A DNA stretch of 32,939 nt, from contig CAIWRB010000156.1 in the NCBI GenBank assembly GCA_903914955.1, positions 1-32,939 on the forward strand, in the 5' to 3' direction. Every line of letters starts with the position of its first letter. Within the stretch, counting starts at the first letter, position 1. The stretch comes from an uncultured Chloroflexota bacterium. GTDB taxonomy: Bacteria > Chloroflexota > Anaerolineae > Anaerolineales > Villigracilaceae. A program made the position numbers and the translations under genes. Shown here one piece after another: positions 7,314 through 15,122 of the stretch. The notes beneath the pieces were generated by a model. That model worked only from the letters and a program-made list of their open reading frames with translations. It did no database searches and was not told the origin of the DNA.

Positions 7314-8462
7314 CTATAATTTAATTGTGCTCGAATATGTTCGGTGCGTTTTGTAGAAATTAATACCAAAATTTTCCATTTCACGCTGCATAGCTACATT
7401 TTCCACGCCTATCTGAACCACTTCGGCATGGCTGAACTGACCTGACTCTCTGACCGATTTGATTATTTCACTGTAAAGGATTGCCGTTCCGCCGGAGCCA
7501 CGATATTCCGGGAGCAAGCCCGCGCCGTTTATGTTGAGCCAGTCAGTTCGTTTCAGTTCGCGCAGCAGGGTCAACCAACCGAAGGGAAATAACTTACCTT
7601 GGATCTTTTGCAGTGCGACAGAAATGTCAGGATAGGCAAATAAAAAGCCAACCGCTTTATTATCCTTCATCACAAGTTTTATCAATTTTGGATTTGCCAG
7701 CCAGAGAATCTGATTTGCAAGTAAATCTATTTCTTCAATTGTCAGTGGAGTATTGCCTGTCGTTCCTTCGAGTGATGAGTTGTAGAGTTCTTTGATTTGT
7801 GGAATAAGCGCTCGCAGTTCAGCACGGGAATTGGAGCGTGCGATGCGCAGTCCGCGGCGTTTGGCGATGCGCTCTGCGAGTTCATGAATGCGTTCCGGGA
7901 ATACTATATCCGTGCCGAGATAGCCGGAAACGGATTCGCCATGTTTTACAAATCCTTGAGCTTCGATAAGGTCAACGTAATATGAGGGATTGTATGGCAA
8001 ACCAAACGCGGGACGATGCTCGAAGCCGTTTACTAAAAGTCCAAATCCATCCAGCGGAGTAAAGCCTTTGGGGCCAAGGATTTTATTTAATCCCTGAGTG
8101 CGAGCCCATTCGAAACCTGCATTGAACAATCCCTGTGCAGTTTCGATATTATTGATGCATTCAAAGAGGTAGAAGAACGCCGTGGAGTCTTTGTTGTACT
8201 CGTTGTAGTGGCGGTTGTCTAATACGGCGAGGCGGCCGATGGGGAGGCTTGATTTACCAACAGAACTACTTCGCGGGTAAGCGATAAAAAATGCAGCTTG
8301 AGAATGTTTGTAGAACGGAAACCGCTGCGGGTTGAGTCTGATGCGTTCATCCATTTGCAAAGCAGGCACCCACTGGGGAATATCTTTGTAAATAACAAAA
8401 GGCAAATGGAGGAAATCCTCCACCTGCCTTTTGTTATTGAGATCAATCTGTGTGATTTGCAT
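7314..8462 (-). CDS. GNAT-like N-acyltransferase family protein
   Basis: This 382-residue soluble protein resembles large bacterial proteins annotated as GNAT or YghO-like. The N-terminal pattern (LPFVIYKDIPQWVPAL at about 20-35, then RLNPQRFPFYKHSQ) is characteristic of that group. Near the C-terminus LPEYRGSGGTAILYSE resembles the acyl-CoA-binding loop of GNAT folds. The substrate is unknown and lipid or amino-acid acylation is only a guess. Its ATG shares one base with the stop of the upstream MFS gene (TAATG), so the pair is translationally coupled and may act on the same compound. Confidence 0.65.
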   Translation of the reverse strand: MQITQIDLNNKRQVEDFLHLPFVIYKDIPQWVPALQMDERIRLNPQRFPFYKHSQAAFFIAYPRSSSVGKSSLPIGRLAVLDNRHYNEYNKDSTAFFYLFECINNIETAQGLFNAGFEWARTQGLNKILGPKGFTPLDGFGLLVNGFEHRPAFGLPYNPSYYVDLIEAQGFVKHGESVSGYLGTDIVFPERIHELAERIAKRRGLRIARSNSRAELRALIPQIKELYNSSLEGTTGNTPLTIEEIDLLANQILWLANPKLIKLVMKDNKAVGFLFAYPDISVALQKIQGKLFPFGWLTLLRELKRTDWLNINGAGLLPEYRGSGGTAILYSEIIKSVRESGQFSHAEVVQIGVENVAMQREMENFGINFYKTHRTYSSTIKL

Positions 8463-9751
8463 TACATTGCTTTTGCGCGGTCTGCCATTTGAGCGCGGAG
8501 CGAGTTGACATCCTTGTCAATTGTGAAGAGTGCGCCGAGATATAACAGGAAGCAAAGGGACCATGCAACAACGCAAATCCACAGGATGGAAAATTTCATA
8601 GTGTAATAAAGGCCAATCTGTCCTGCGATCAAAGGGGCGACTGCCGCGCCAATATTTTCGACAAAACTTTCCACAGCCTGAGCGGATGAGCGTACTTCAG
8701 GCAGAGTGATGTCGTAAACGGTGGAAAGAACATTCACAGACGAAAGCGGGATAAAGATGGCTGTAAAGCACATCAGGATAAAGAACGTGGTGCGTTCCGC
8801 TATCGGTGTATTCAATGCCAGCGACATAAAAATGATCCCCATCAGTACGCCGGTTACAGATACGATAATGCGGCCTTTGTGAGTCTTTTTGAAGAGCCAA
8901 TCGCCAACCGCGCCGCCGACGAAATATCCGCTGGCGAGAATTAGGATGACGGGCGCCATTGTCATCAAGATGCTGCTTTGATCGTAGCCGCGTTCTTTTT
9001 CAAGATAATAAAAGAACCAATACGTAATGACGTTCCAGGGAAAGACGCCCGCAAAGCCTTGCAGGAAAATAAACCACATGGTTCTAAGTTTCAGAACATC
9101 CTTGATCTTTTCCCATGAAAACTTGAAGGTACCTTCACTAATTGAAGAATCTTCAAGTTCAGGTTCAGCCTGTCCGCGCGGCGCATCCTTAACAGTAAAG
9201 TAAATGATTACTGAAAGAACGACTCCAAGTGAACCGGTGAAAATAAAAACCGTGCGCCAGCTCCAATTAAGTACGGGCGCGATCATGAGAGCCAGGATCA
9301 TACCTATTAAATAACCAAGGGGTTGTGTGAGTTGCAACACTCCATAAATTTTGCCACGCAGGTTCGGCCCGAAGTAATCGGAGATCATACTGTATAAACC
9401 AGGATAAGCAGAATTATCAATGCCGGTTGAGGCGCGTGTCATTCTAAAAAGCGGAAATGTTCTGACGATGGAACTCATCCACGTAGTGGCGCCCCAGACA
9501 AATGAAGCCAATGCGAGAAGTTTGGGGCGCGCAAAATGATCGTATAAATATCCCCATATTGGATAGAACAATGTAGCGACCACTAGCGCCAATGTGTCAA
9601 CCAAACCCATTTGGCCGGTGTTGATATGAAACTCGTCCATGATGCGGGGTGTCAACGGACCGATCAGCAGTTGATCCACTTGATGCAACAACATGAAAAA
9701 GAAAAATACTCCAACTACATACCAACGATAACGGGATGGACGTTTTGGCAT
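8462..9751 (-). CDS. MFS transporter, Spinster-like
   Basis: This 429-residue twelve-helix transporter has an early VDQLLIGPLTPRIMDEFHI segment (about 25-43) reminiscent of the Spinster/hexuronate branch of the major facilitator superfamily. A charged loop between the two halves (about 195-215) and a typical repeat structure support full length. The substrate is unknown; lipids or organic anions are possible from family knowledge. The SD AGAGG precedes the ATG. The gene is coupled by TAATG to the GNAT-like gene. It differs in family from the MFS protein at 5491-6636, so the two are not a recent duplication. Confidence 0.85.
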   Translation of the reverse strand: MPKRPSRYRWYVVGVFFFFMLLHQVDQLLIGPLTPRIMDEFHINTGQMGLVDTLALVVATLFYPIWGYLYDHFARPKLLALASFVWGATTWMSSIVRTFPLFRMTRASTGIDNSAYPGLYSMISDYFGPNLRGKIYGVLQLTQPLGYLIGMILALMIAPVLNWSWRTVFIFTGSLGVVLSVIIYFTVKDAPRGQAEPELEDSSISEGTFKFSWEKIKDVLKLRTMWFIFLQGFAGVFPWNVITYWFFYYLEKERGYDQSSILMTMAPVILILASGYFVGGAVGDWLFKKTHKGRIIVSVTGVLMGIIFMSLALNTPIAERTTFFILMCFTAIFIPLSSVNVLSTVYDITLPEVRSSAQAVESFVENIGAAVAPLIAGQIGLYYTMKFSILWICVVAWSLCFLLYLGALFTIDKDVNSLRAQMADRAKAM

Positions 9752-9796
9752 ATTGACCTCTCAAAGCTAGGATGTCCAAGTATCAACGGTCAAGTG

Positions 9797-11020
9797 TCAA
9801 ATGTCAAGCGCGTCTTCCGAAATAATTTTCTGCGCGAGTTTTTTTAATTCATCAGCATCTTTTGCTTTTGATGCATCAAAATATTGCGTTAGCAGGTCCA
9901 GCGGACTCAAACTGCTGACCAACTGTCCCTCGGCGATGCGCACGCGTGCCGCACTTTGCGGCCGCTTCACAAGATGAAATTCAAACGCGCCTTCGGTATA
10001 TTTTCTTAAAGCAGATTCATCTATCAGCGTATCCCATTCTCTTGGATATTCAACGGATAAGCGCACGATCGCCTCAGACATTTCCTGCTGGCTGGGCAAT
10101 GCGTCTTTAAGAACATCATTCACGTTCTCATTGGAACTGAGCACTGTTTGGCGGTCTATGAATTTTCTCGCCCCTGTCAATTCGATCCAATCAACCTTGG
10201 TGTCTTTTCCTTTTTCAACATAAGCAATAACAAAGAATCGCTCTTCCTTCGCTTCGCCAAAATCCACACGCTCAATCGAGCCGGGGTAAACGACTGGCGG
10301 CTGAAAACCTTCGTTAACATCCTGCGGCTTGTGGATGTGCCCCATGGCCACGTAACTGAATTTTTTATTCTTTACCAGGCTGCCCGAAAGGACGAGATCA
10401 TTTCCAAGCATTACGAGTCGTTCACCACCAAACTTCGCGCCTTCGATGGATGCGTGAGCAGTGAGAATGATCGGCAGAGACGAGTCTGCTTCTTCAAGCC
10501 AGCCTTCGACCAATTCTCCGATATTGCCTTCGATGCGTGAGAATGCTTCGGTTGAATCTACTTCACCTGTAACAGCCATCAGCCCCGAGCGTGTGATCCA
10601 CGGCATCCCGATCACCTGAATAGGCAGATCCCAAAGTTCGTTTGGTTTTAGAAAACAAGGCTGATCCAATATGCGCACAAATGGGACTTGCAATGTTTTG
10701 AATTCCTGAAGCGCGTGGGCACGCCCAATGGAAGGTGAAATATCATGATTGCCGATCAATAATAAAGTTGGGATTTTCGCCTGAGACAGCCGCATGATGC
10801 GCCGGCCCCACTCTCGCTGAAATGTTGGCGCAGGCGAACGATCTTTGTAGGCGTCACCGGCAAAGATGACCATATCCACTTTTTCGGAGATGGCTGCATC
10901 GACAATGGTGTCGAATGATTTGAGAAAATCAAGTACGCGAACAGGCAATCCCGTTTCGGGATCGTGGCGGCCATAGTTGGTCATGTCAATATGTGCGTCG
11001 GCGAAGTGAAGGATTTTCAT
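9797..11020 (-). CDS. sbcD: exonuclease SbcD/Mre11-type metallophosphoesterase
   Basis: This 407-residue calcineurin-like nuclease is normally the nuclease subunit of the SbcCD complex, which opens hairpins and trims double-strand ends. The phosphoesterase motifs are D8-A-H10, G55-D56, G90-N-H-D93, T-A-H189 and G-H-I-H (227-230). The length and C-terminal extension fit SbcD. The partner ATPase SbcC is usually adjacent, but no such gene lies in the window: upstream is the divergent small-membrane-protein gene and downstream an MFS gene. sbcC is therefore elsewhere or lost, and another DNA-repair metallophosphoesterase is the alternative. Confidence 0.82.
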   Translation of the reverse strand: MKILHFADAHIDMTNYGRHDPETGLPVRVLDFLKSFDTIVDAAISEKVDMVIFAGDAYKDRSPAPTFQREWGRRIMRLSQAKIPTLLLIGNHDISPSIGRAHALQEFKTLQVPFVRILDQPCFLKPNELWDLPIQVIGMPWITRSGLMAVTGEVDSTEAFSRIEGNIGELVEGWLEEADSSLPIILTAHASIEGAKFGGERLVMLGNDLVLSGSLVKNKKFSYVAMGHIHKPQDVNEGFQPPVVYPGSIERVDFGEAKEERFFVIAYVEKGKDTKVDWIELTGARKFIDRQTVLSSNENVNDVLKDALPSQQEMSEAIVRLSVEYPREWDTLIDESALRKYTEGAFEFHLVKRPQSAARVRIAEGQLVSSLSPLDLLTQYFDASKAKDADELKKLAQKIISEDALDI

Positions 11021-11161
11021 GATCTGCTCATCGTTTTGCTTTTAGATAATCCGGGCGGAGTAGTAAAATACTTGCAGAGAATTTTCTGAACCTATATCAT
11101 TCCATAACTATTTAGAAGGGATTACGACACACTCTTTACACGACTCGATGGAGACTCATTT

Positions 11162-11563
11162 ATGCGAAAAAGCACCTTAATCATATCAGCCATACTTACA
11201 GCCGCATTATTGTTCGCTTTGTATAGCTTGCTTTCTGCTTATCAGAAAGCTATTCAAGCGGCCGTCCCACCTACAGCAACTGTAGCAGTGTCGGCGGAAA
11301 ATTCCCAAGTGCAGCCAACCGGGATTACGGCTGACAATTCAACGGCAGGGAAAATCGCGATCTACGACGCGGCCACTTTAGCCATTAAAGTATTGGGTCG
11401 GTCAGACTTATACACTACAGAAAATACCCAGCTCAACGGAGCTGATGTTTACCTCGCCACTTTCGCTTCCGGCGATATTATATATATCAGTCTGGATGGA
11501 CAGGTTCTCTCAAAATCAAAAGTAGATGGTTTGAGTATTAGACAACCCACATCGCACAGATAA
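11162..11563 (+). CDS. small membrane-anchored protein with PepSY-like domain, paralog A
   Basis: This 133-residue protein has an N-terminal membrane helix or uncleaved signal (about 5-28), a Thr/Ser-rich linker and a C-terminal region (about 65-120) that resembles a minimal PepSY/YpeB-type fold by pattern (AATLAIKVLGRSDLY, then Y-x-x-x-F-x-S-G-D and Y-I-S-L-D-G). It is a clear paralog of the gene at 13198: both start MRKSTL and share GRSDLY, ENTQ and SLDG. Unlike the paralog it has no glycine-rich tail and no ApbE operon behind it. GGAG lies at SD distance. Function is unknown; an extracytoplasmic inhibitory or binding role is only a guess. Confidence 0.7.
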   Translation: MRKSTLIISAILTAALLFALYSLLSAYQKAIQAAVPPTATVAVSAENSQVQPTGITADNSTAGKIAIYDAATLAIKVLGRSDLYTTENTQLNGADVYLATFASGDIIYISLDGQVLSKSKVDGLSIRQPTSHR

Positions 11564-11611
11564 AATAGATTTCGTTATTTAGGACTTACACAAGACCATA
11601 AGAGCTGACAT

Positions 11612-11648
11612 AAATTTCGCGAAAATTCGTGTAATTCGCGGCTAAAAG
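11612..11648. repeat. candidate dispersed repeat element
   Basis: This AT-rich stretch contains the palindrome TTTCGCGAAA and the string AAATTCGTGTAATTCGCGG. I recall very similar strings as dispersed intergenic repeats in several bacterial genomes. Only one copy is in this window, so this rests on memory. Confidence 0.3.
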
Positions 11649-11675
11649 ATTTTAACCCATGTGAGTTCCAAAGAG

Positions 11676-12080
11676 TTATGGTTGAACTCCTAAATCCTGT
11701 AGAGCCTGTGTCGCCGGTATCCATTGGGGGTGAATATTCAAGGCGTTGCGGTAATCGTCAATTGCCAGATCTGTTTTACCTGCCATATAGTACGCCATGC
11801 CGCGCCAATACAGACTTTCTTCCAAATATGGCCCGCCACTGACGCTATCCAATGTTATCTTGGCCAGATTAATTACATCAGCATAGCGGGCGCTGTAATA
11901 ATAAGATTTGTAAGGGCCGGTCTGATACCACAACATGCGATAAGGGCGTTTGGCAATATCCAGTGTTGCATAAATAGAGAAAGCCTGGTCATAGGCGATG
12001 GCGGCATCAACGTACTGTTGAAGTTGAACGTGGCTCGTGCCTTTATTGAACCATGCAAAGTAGGCATTAAAGCCTTTCAA
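11676..12080 (-). CDS. TPR-repeat protein, probable C-terminal half of the C39 peptidase
   Basis: This 134-residue frame encodes tetratricopeptide-like helices. Two repeats are visible: FAWFNKGTSHVQLQQYVDAA then AIAYDQAFSIY, and a C-terminal LYWRGMAYYMAGKTDLAIDDY. Its only start is a TTG overlapping the C39 peptidase stop (TTGA). The frame continues without a stop for several codons upstream of that TTG. From memory, Anaerolineae homologs often fuse a C39 domain to just such a TPR domain. I think this is the downstream part of a single gene broken by one missing A near 12083-12090. True translational coupling is the alternative. Confidence 0.6.
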   Translation of the reverse strand: MKGFNAYFAWFNKGTSHVQLQQYVDAAIAYDQAFSIYATLDIAKRPYRMLWYQTGPYKSYYYSARYADVINLAKITLDSVSGGPYLEESLYWRGMAYYMAGKTDLAIDDYRNALNIHPQWIPATQALQDLGVQP

Positions 12081-13027
12081 CTTATTATTTCTTCATTGGC
12101 AACATCCAACGCATGTTGATTAGCCCATTGATCGTCTGACCAAGCACCGAGCAGATCGTGTATTTTTTGTTCACTATCCGACGGATAAACAACCATGAAA
12201 AGATAGTTGAAGTTCCGCCATCCTTCAGCAAATTTATCATAATCTATTTTGAAGTTGGGGCCATCCAGATAAGTATCTTGAACAATGAATATCCTGGATG
12301 CATCATCATACCCGGTGACGAATTGGTAATGCCCCATCCAGCTAACTGTTCCATTTGAATCACGTTCATAATAACCTTTTTCAACTATGACCGGATATCC
12401 AGCGGAAATGAAACTCTTTAGCAGATTCAGGTCTCCACCAGAGCGATACAAGGCATGAAAAATGGTGGTGTCGTTGACGAAATCCACCATTTCATAAGGC
12501 ATGACATTTTTGTCAATTTTCCCACGTTCAATAAAATCTTTGTTTGGGTTGTTTTCACCAGGTTTGATAACTTTGGCAACATCATCGCGGGTTCCCTTCC
12601 AACTCCAAAAGTTGAGCGCCATGGTCAGGTTGGCGGGACCGCAATAATTCCAGCGGTTGCGCTGATCAACATATATGACTCCTTTCAGGATAACCGAAGC
12701 AGGCAAAGGTGTGGAAGTGATCGTCGGCTTGAGAGTTGGTCCAGGTTTGGGAGTGGAAGTTGCTAAAAGTGTTATCGTCGCTTTGGGGGTAAGTGTCAAC
12801 AAATATTCAGCGCGGGTCGTTGCGATCACTGTTTCAATGGTGAGGTTTGTTGTGCCGCCGGGTTGAAAGACCACCTCATCAGGCGGGTTGAAAAAAAACT
12901 TTATTTGTGTGCCTAGATTTTCCACTCGCCATGCGAGGCGGCTGTGGATGGGCGGTGAAAAGTAAAGGCCAACAAGCAGCAATCCAGTCACAGGAATCGC
13001 CCAGATACGATTAAAACGTTTTTGCAT
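12077..13027 (-). CDS. C39-like cysteine peptidase, membrane-anchored
   Basis: This 316-residue protein has an N-terminal membrane helix (about 7-25), a Thr/Pro-rich extracellular linker and a C39_2-type papain-fold peptidase domain. The catalytic set is visible: oxyanion Q122 before W-N-Y-C129-G-P, H233 in MGHYQFVTGYDD and D251 in VQDTY. It is probably exported and acts at the cell surface. No ABC exporter or double-glycine leader substrate is nearby, so a bacteriocin-processing role is unlikely. The ATG at 13027 follows TATAAT by six bases and has no SD, which suggests a leaderless mRNA. The 3' end overlaps the TPR frame, probably through a frameshift. Confidence 0.78.
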   Translation of the reverse strand: MQKRFNRIWAIPVTGLLLVGLYFSPPIHSRLAWRVENLGTQIKFFFNPPDEVVFQPGGTTNLTIETVIATTRAEYLLTLTPKATITLLATSTPKPGPTLKPTITSTPLPASVILKGVIYVDQRNRWNYCGPANLTMALNFWSWKGTRDDVAKVIKPGENNPNKDFIERGKIDKNVMPYEMVDFVNDTTIFHALYRSGGDLNLLKSFISAGYPVIVEKGYYERDSNGTVSWMGHYQFVTGYDDASRIFIVQDTYLDGPNFKIDYDKFAEGWRNFNYLFMVVYPSDSEQKIHDLLGAWSDDQWANQHALDVANEEIIS

Positions 13028-13033
13028 GGGAAG

Positions 13034-13039
13034 ATTATA
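13034..13039 (-). promoter_or_regulatory. -10 box directly before C39 start
   Basis: A perfect TATAAT on the minus strand ends six bases before the ATG at 13027. Transcription would then begin at or next to the A of the start codon. There is no SD in between. The -35 region is weak. Confidence 0.45.
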
Positions 13040-13197
13040 CATGCTTGCAGAGTACTCTGGAGGCAAAAATCAAGTTTTTTCTGGGCTGGATGACAAATAA
13101 GGGGTGTTTATAAGAACTTTCTAATGTGAGATTCAGTAACCTTTTAGAAATTGAAACGACATATCCCTTGTAACGTCAAAAAAAGGAGACTAACCTA

Positions 13198-13728
13198 ATG
13201 AGAAAAAGTACTTTGTTTATATCAGCCGTATTGACCACTTTCATGTTGGCCGTTATGTTTGGAGTGGCTTCGGCTTATCAAAAAATTGTTCAATCTGCTG
13301 GGCCAACTGAGGTTGTAGTTCAAACCCAGTCAACCGAGGTTAATACACCAACAACGGCTAATACAATGCCGGCCAGCACTATGACAATTGAACAAGCTGC
13401 CGATTTAGCATCCAATGTAATAGGGCGCTCCGACTTGTATGCTGCAGAGAACACCCAATTTGATGGAGTTGATGCGTATCTTGTCACGTTCTCATCCGGC
13501 GATCTTGTCTATGTAAGCCTGGATGGGAAGATCATGTCCATATCAAAACTACCAGTTACCTACGTTCTTGGTCAATCATCCAATAGCGGCGGTAATCATA
13601 ATAGTAGTAGTAATAATAATAATGGCGGCGGTAGCTCATCGGTAATTAATCCCCCTGCAACTGGAGGCGGCGATACTGGCAGCCACGCAGGTGGCGATAC
13701 TGGCGACCACGAAGGTGGCGATGATTAA
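13198..13728 (+). CDS. membrane-anchored PepSY-like protein with low-complexity tail, paralog B
   Basis: This 176-residue protein has an N-terminal helix (about 5-27), a Thr-rich linker and a compact domain (about 60-120) with EQAADLASNVIGRSDLY, FSSGDLVYVSLDG and GKIMSISK, similar to paralog A at 11162. A tail of Ser/Asn/Gly repeats ends in G-G-D-T-G, H-x-G-G-D motifs rich in His and Asp. The domain pattern recalls PepSY, but assignment is tentative. It is the first gene of an operon with a poly-glycine protein, an ApbE transferase and a four-His membrane protein. SD AAGGAG is strong. The His/Asp-rich end might bind metal, which is inference only. Confidence 0.7.
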   Translation: MRKSTLFISAVLTTFMLAVMFGVASAYQKIVQSAGPTEVVVQTQSTEVNTPTTANTMPASTMTIEQAADLASNVIGRSDLYAAENTQFDGVDAYLVTFSSGDLVYVSLDGKIMSISKLPVTYVLGQSSNSGGNHNSSSNNNNGGGSSSVINPPATGGGDTGSHAGGDTGDHEGGDD

Positions 13729-13763
13729 CGGACACGATACCCCTCTGAAAAGGAATATTCATC

Positions 13764-14189
13764 ATGGCAAATAAACCCGCCCCTAAAAATTGGAACGATG
13801 TACAGGTAGCCATTGCTACCGTGTCCATGGTCACAACATTAGCAGCTTGGAATTTATTTGCTGGGCCAGATCGAGCATCTGCACTGGAACGTGCGCAAGA
13901 ACAAGCTACATCAGATCCTTTAGCAACATCTAATGCAGCTATCACTGCACCTGCAACTCCCCAGAGTGGCAAGATATATTTCGGCGGAGTTGAGCCAAAG
14001 CAAATTGTTGTAGTCGTACAACAACAGCGTCGCAGCGGCGGGGGAGGTGGTGCTTCTAGCGGTGGTGGAGACAACGGTGGGGGCGGCGGTGGTGCTTCCA
14101 GTGGCGGTGGTGGCGGTGGCGGTGGTGTGGTAGCCCCTCCTCCTGCAAGCGGTGGTGGTGGTGGCGGAGGAGGAACCGGCGGTTCATAA
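13764..14189 (+). CDS. poly-glycine tailed single-pass membrane protein
   Basis: I do not recognise this 141-residue protein. It starts with a charged stretch, has one hydrophobic segment (about 15-34), a linker rich in Ala/Thr and the conserved-looking KIYFGGVEPKQIVVVVQQQR (about 73-92). The rest is almost entirely Gly with Ser and a few Pro/Ala. It lies 35 bases after the PepSY-like gene, and its stop shares one base with the ApbE start (TAATG). That position suggests it works with the flavin/heme pair, perhaps as a flexible extracytoplasmic component. SD AAAGGAA precedes the ATG. The opposite-strand proline-rich frame is a shadow. Confidence 0.65.
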   Translation: MANKPAPKNWNDVQVAIATVSMVTTLAAWNLFAGPDRASALERAQEQATSDPLATSNAAITAPATPQSGKIYFGGVEPKQIVVVVQQQRRSGGGGGASSGGGDNGGGGGGASSGGGGGGGGVVAPPPASGGGGGGGGTGGS

Positions 14190-15112
14190 TGGTACACCGC
14201 TTACACTTCCGTGCCATGGGCACTGATATGCTGGTTTGCGTGGATAATGGCTCTGATCAGTCTCCTGTCGAATTGGTAGATGTACCAGTCTGGTTTGAAG
14301 AATGGGAGCAGACCCTAAGCCGTTTCCGCATAGACAGTGAGCTGACTCGGCTAAACCAGGCGAATGGACAGTCAGTTCCAGTATCCGAGACACTTTGGCA
14401 AATTTTTCAATCCGCCGTAATCGCTGAAAAAGCCACCGGCGGATTGGTTACGCCTACGATAGCCAGCGCTGTACTCGAATCTGGCTATGATCGTGATTTC
14501 AATTTGATGGTTAGTCAGGTCCTTGACCCTGCCGCGCATAAACCTTCAGCCGTCAAATCTCTGAGCGCTGTAACACGCGACGAGTCAACCCGCAGCATTT
14601 GTCTTCCCTCAGATATCCAGCTTGACTTTGGCGGTATCGCCAAAGGTTGGGCCGCTGAGCAGGTAGTACAACGCCTAAAACATTTAGGCTCAGCGTTGAT
14701 GAATTGCGGCGGAGATATAGCCATGAGCGGCTCCCTTTTAGATGGCAATCCGTGGGAGATTGGTATCTATAAACCATTCGACCGAAGCAGCGGATACATT
14801 GGGATGATGTACTTTACTCAAAGTTGTGGAGTGGCTACATCAGCCACAGATCGCCGCCGCTGGATGCAGGGCGGTATGGTACGTCATCACATCATTGACC
14901 CGAACACCGGCCTATCCGCTGAGTCAGATATAATTTCTGCGACCGTCGTCGCGTCGACAGCTGTCGAAGCAGAAACAGCCGCCAAGTCTGTATTGATACG
15001 GGGCAGCGTGGAAGGTCTCGTCTGGCTGGAAGCTGATCCCAGCCTGGCAGGTTTGATAATCCTTGAAGATGGTCAGGTTTTGTATAGTCAGCGAATAAGT
15101 GAGTATTTGTAA
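14189..15112 (+). CDS. apbE: FAD:protein FMN transferase (ApbE family)
   Basis: This 307-residue enzyme should transfer FMN from FAD to a Thr or Ser of a partner flavoprotein. Family motifs are R-A-M-G-T-D (8-13), F-R-I-D-S-E-L-T-R-L-N (46-56), D-F-G-G-I-A-K-G-W-A-A-E (146-157), N-C-G-G-D-I (172-177) and H-H-I-I-D-P-N-T-G (233-241). The region that normally carries a metal-binding Asp reads V-E-A-E-T-A-A-K, with Glu. No signal peptide or lipobox is present, although many ApbE proteins act outside the membrane. No protein in the operon shows the usual flavinylation motif (S/T-G-A-T-like). It is coupled by TAATG to the poly-Gly gene and lies 10 bases before the membrane gene. Confidence 0.88.
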   Translation: MVHRLHFRAMGTDMLVCVDNGSDQSPVELVDVPVWFEEWEQTLSRFRIDSELTRLNQANGQSVPVSETLWQIFQSAVIAEKATGGLVTPTIASAVLESGYDRDFNLMVSQVLDPAAHKPSAVKSLSAVTRDESTRSICLPSDIQLDFGGIAKGWAAEQVVQRLKHLGSALMNCGGDIAMSGSLLDGNPWEIGIYKPFDRSSGYIGMMYFTQSCGVATSATDRRRWMQGGMVRHHIIDPNTGLSAESDIISATVVASTAVEAETAAKSVLIRGSVEGLVWLEADPSLAGLIILEDGQVLYSQRISEYL

Positions 15113-15122
15113 GGAGTTTTAA

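Noticed and set aside
13620-13728. PPATGGG motif in the paralog B tail as a sortase signal
   Set aside because: No LPxTG-like context, membrane helix or basic tail follows it, so it is not a sorting signal.
13646-14197. Proline-rich minus-strand frame
   Set aside because: It is the antisense of the glycine-codon tract of the plus-strand gene; the operon structure and SD support the plus strand.
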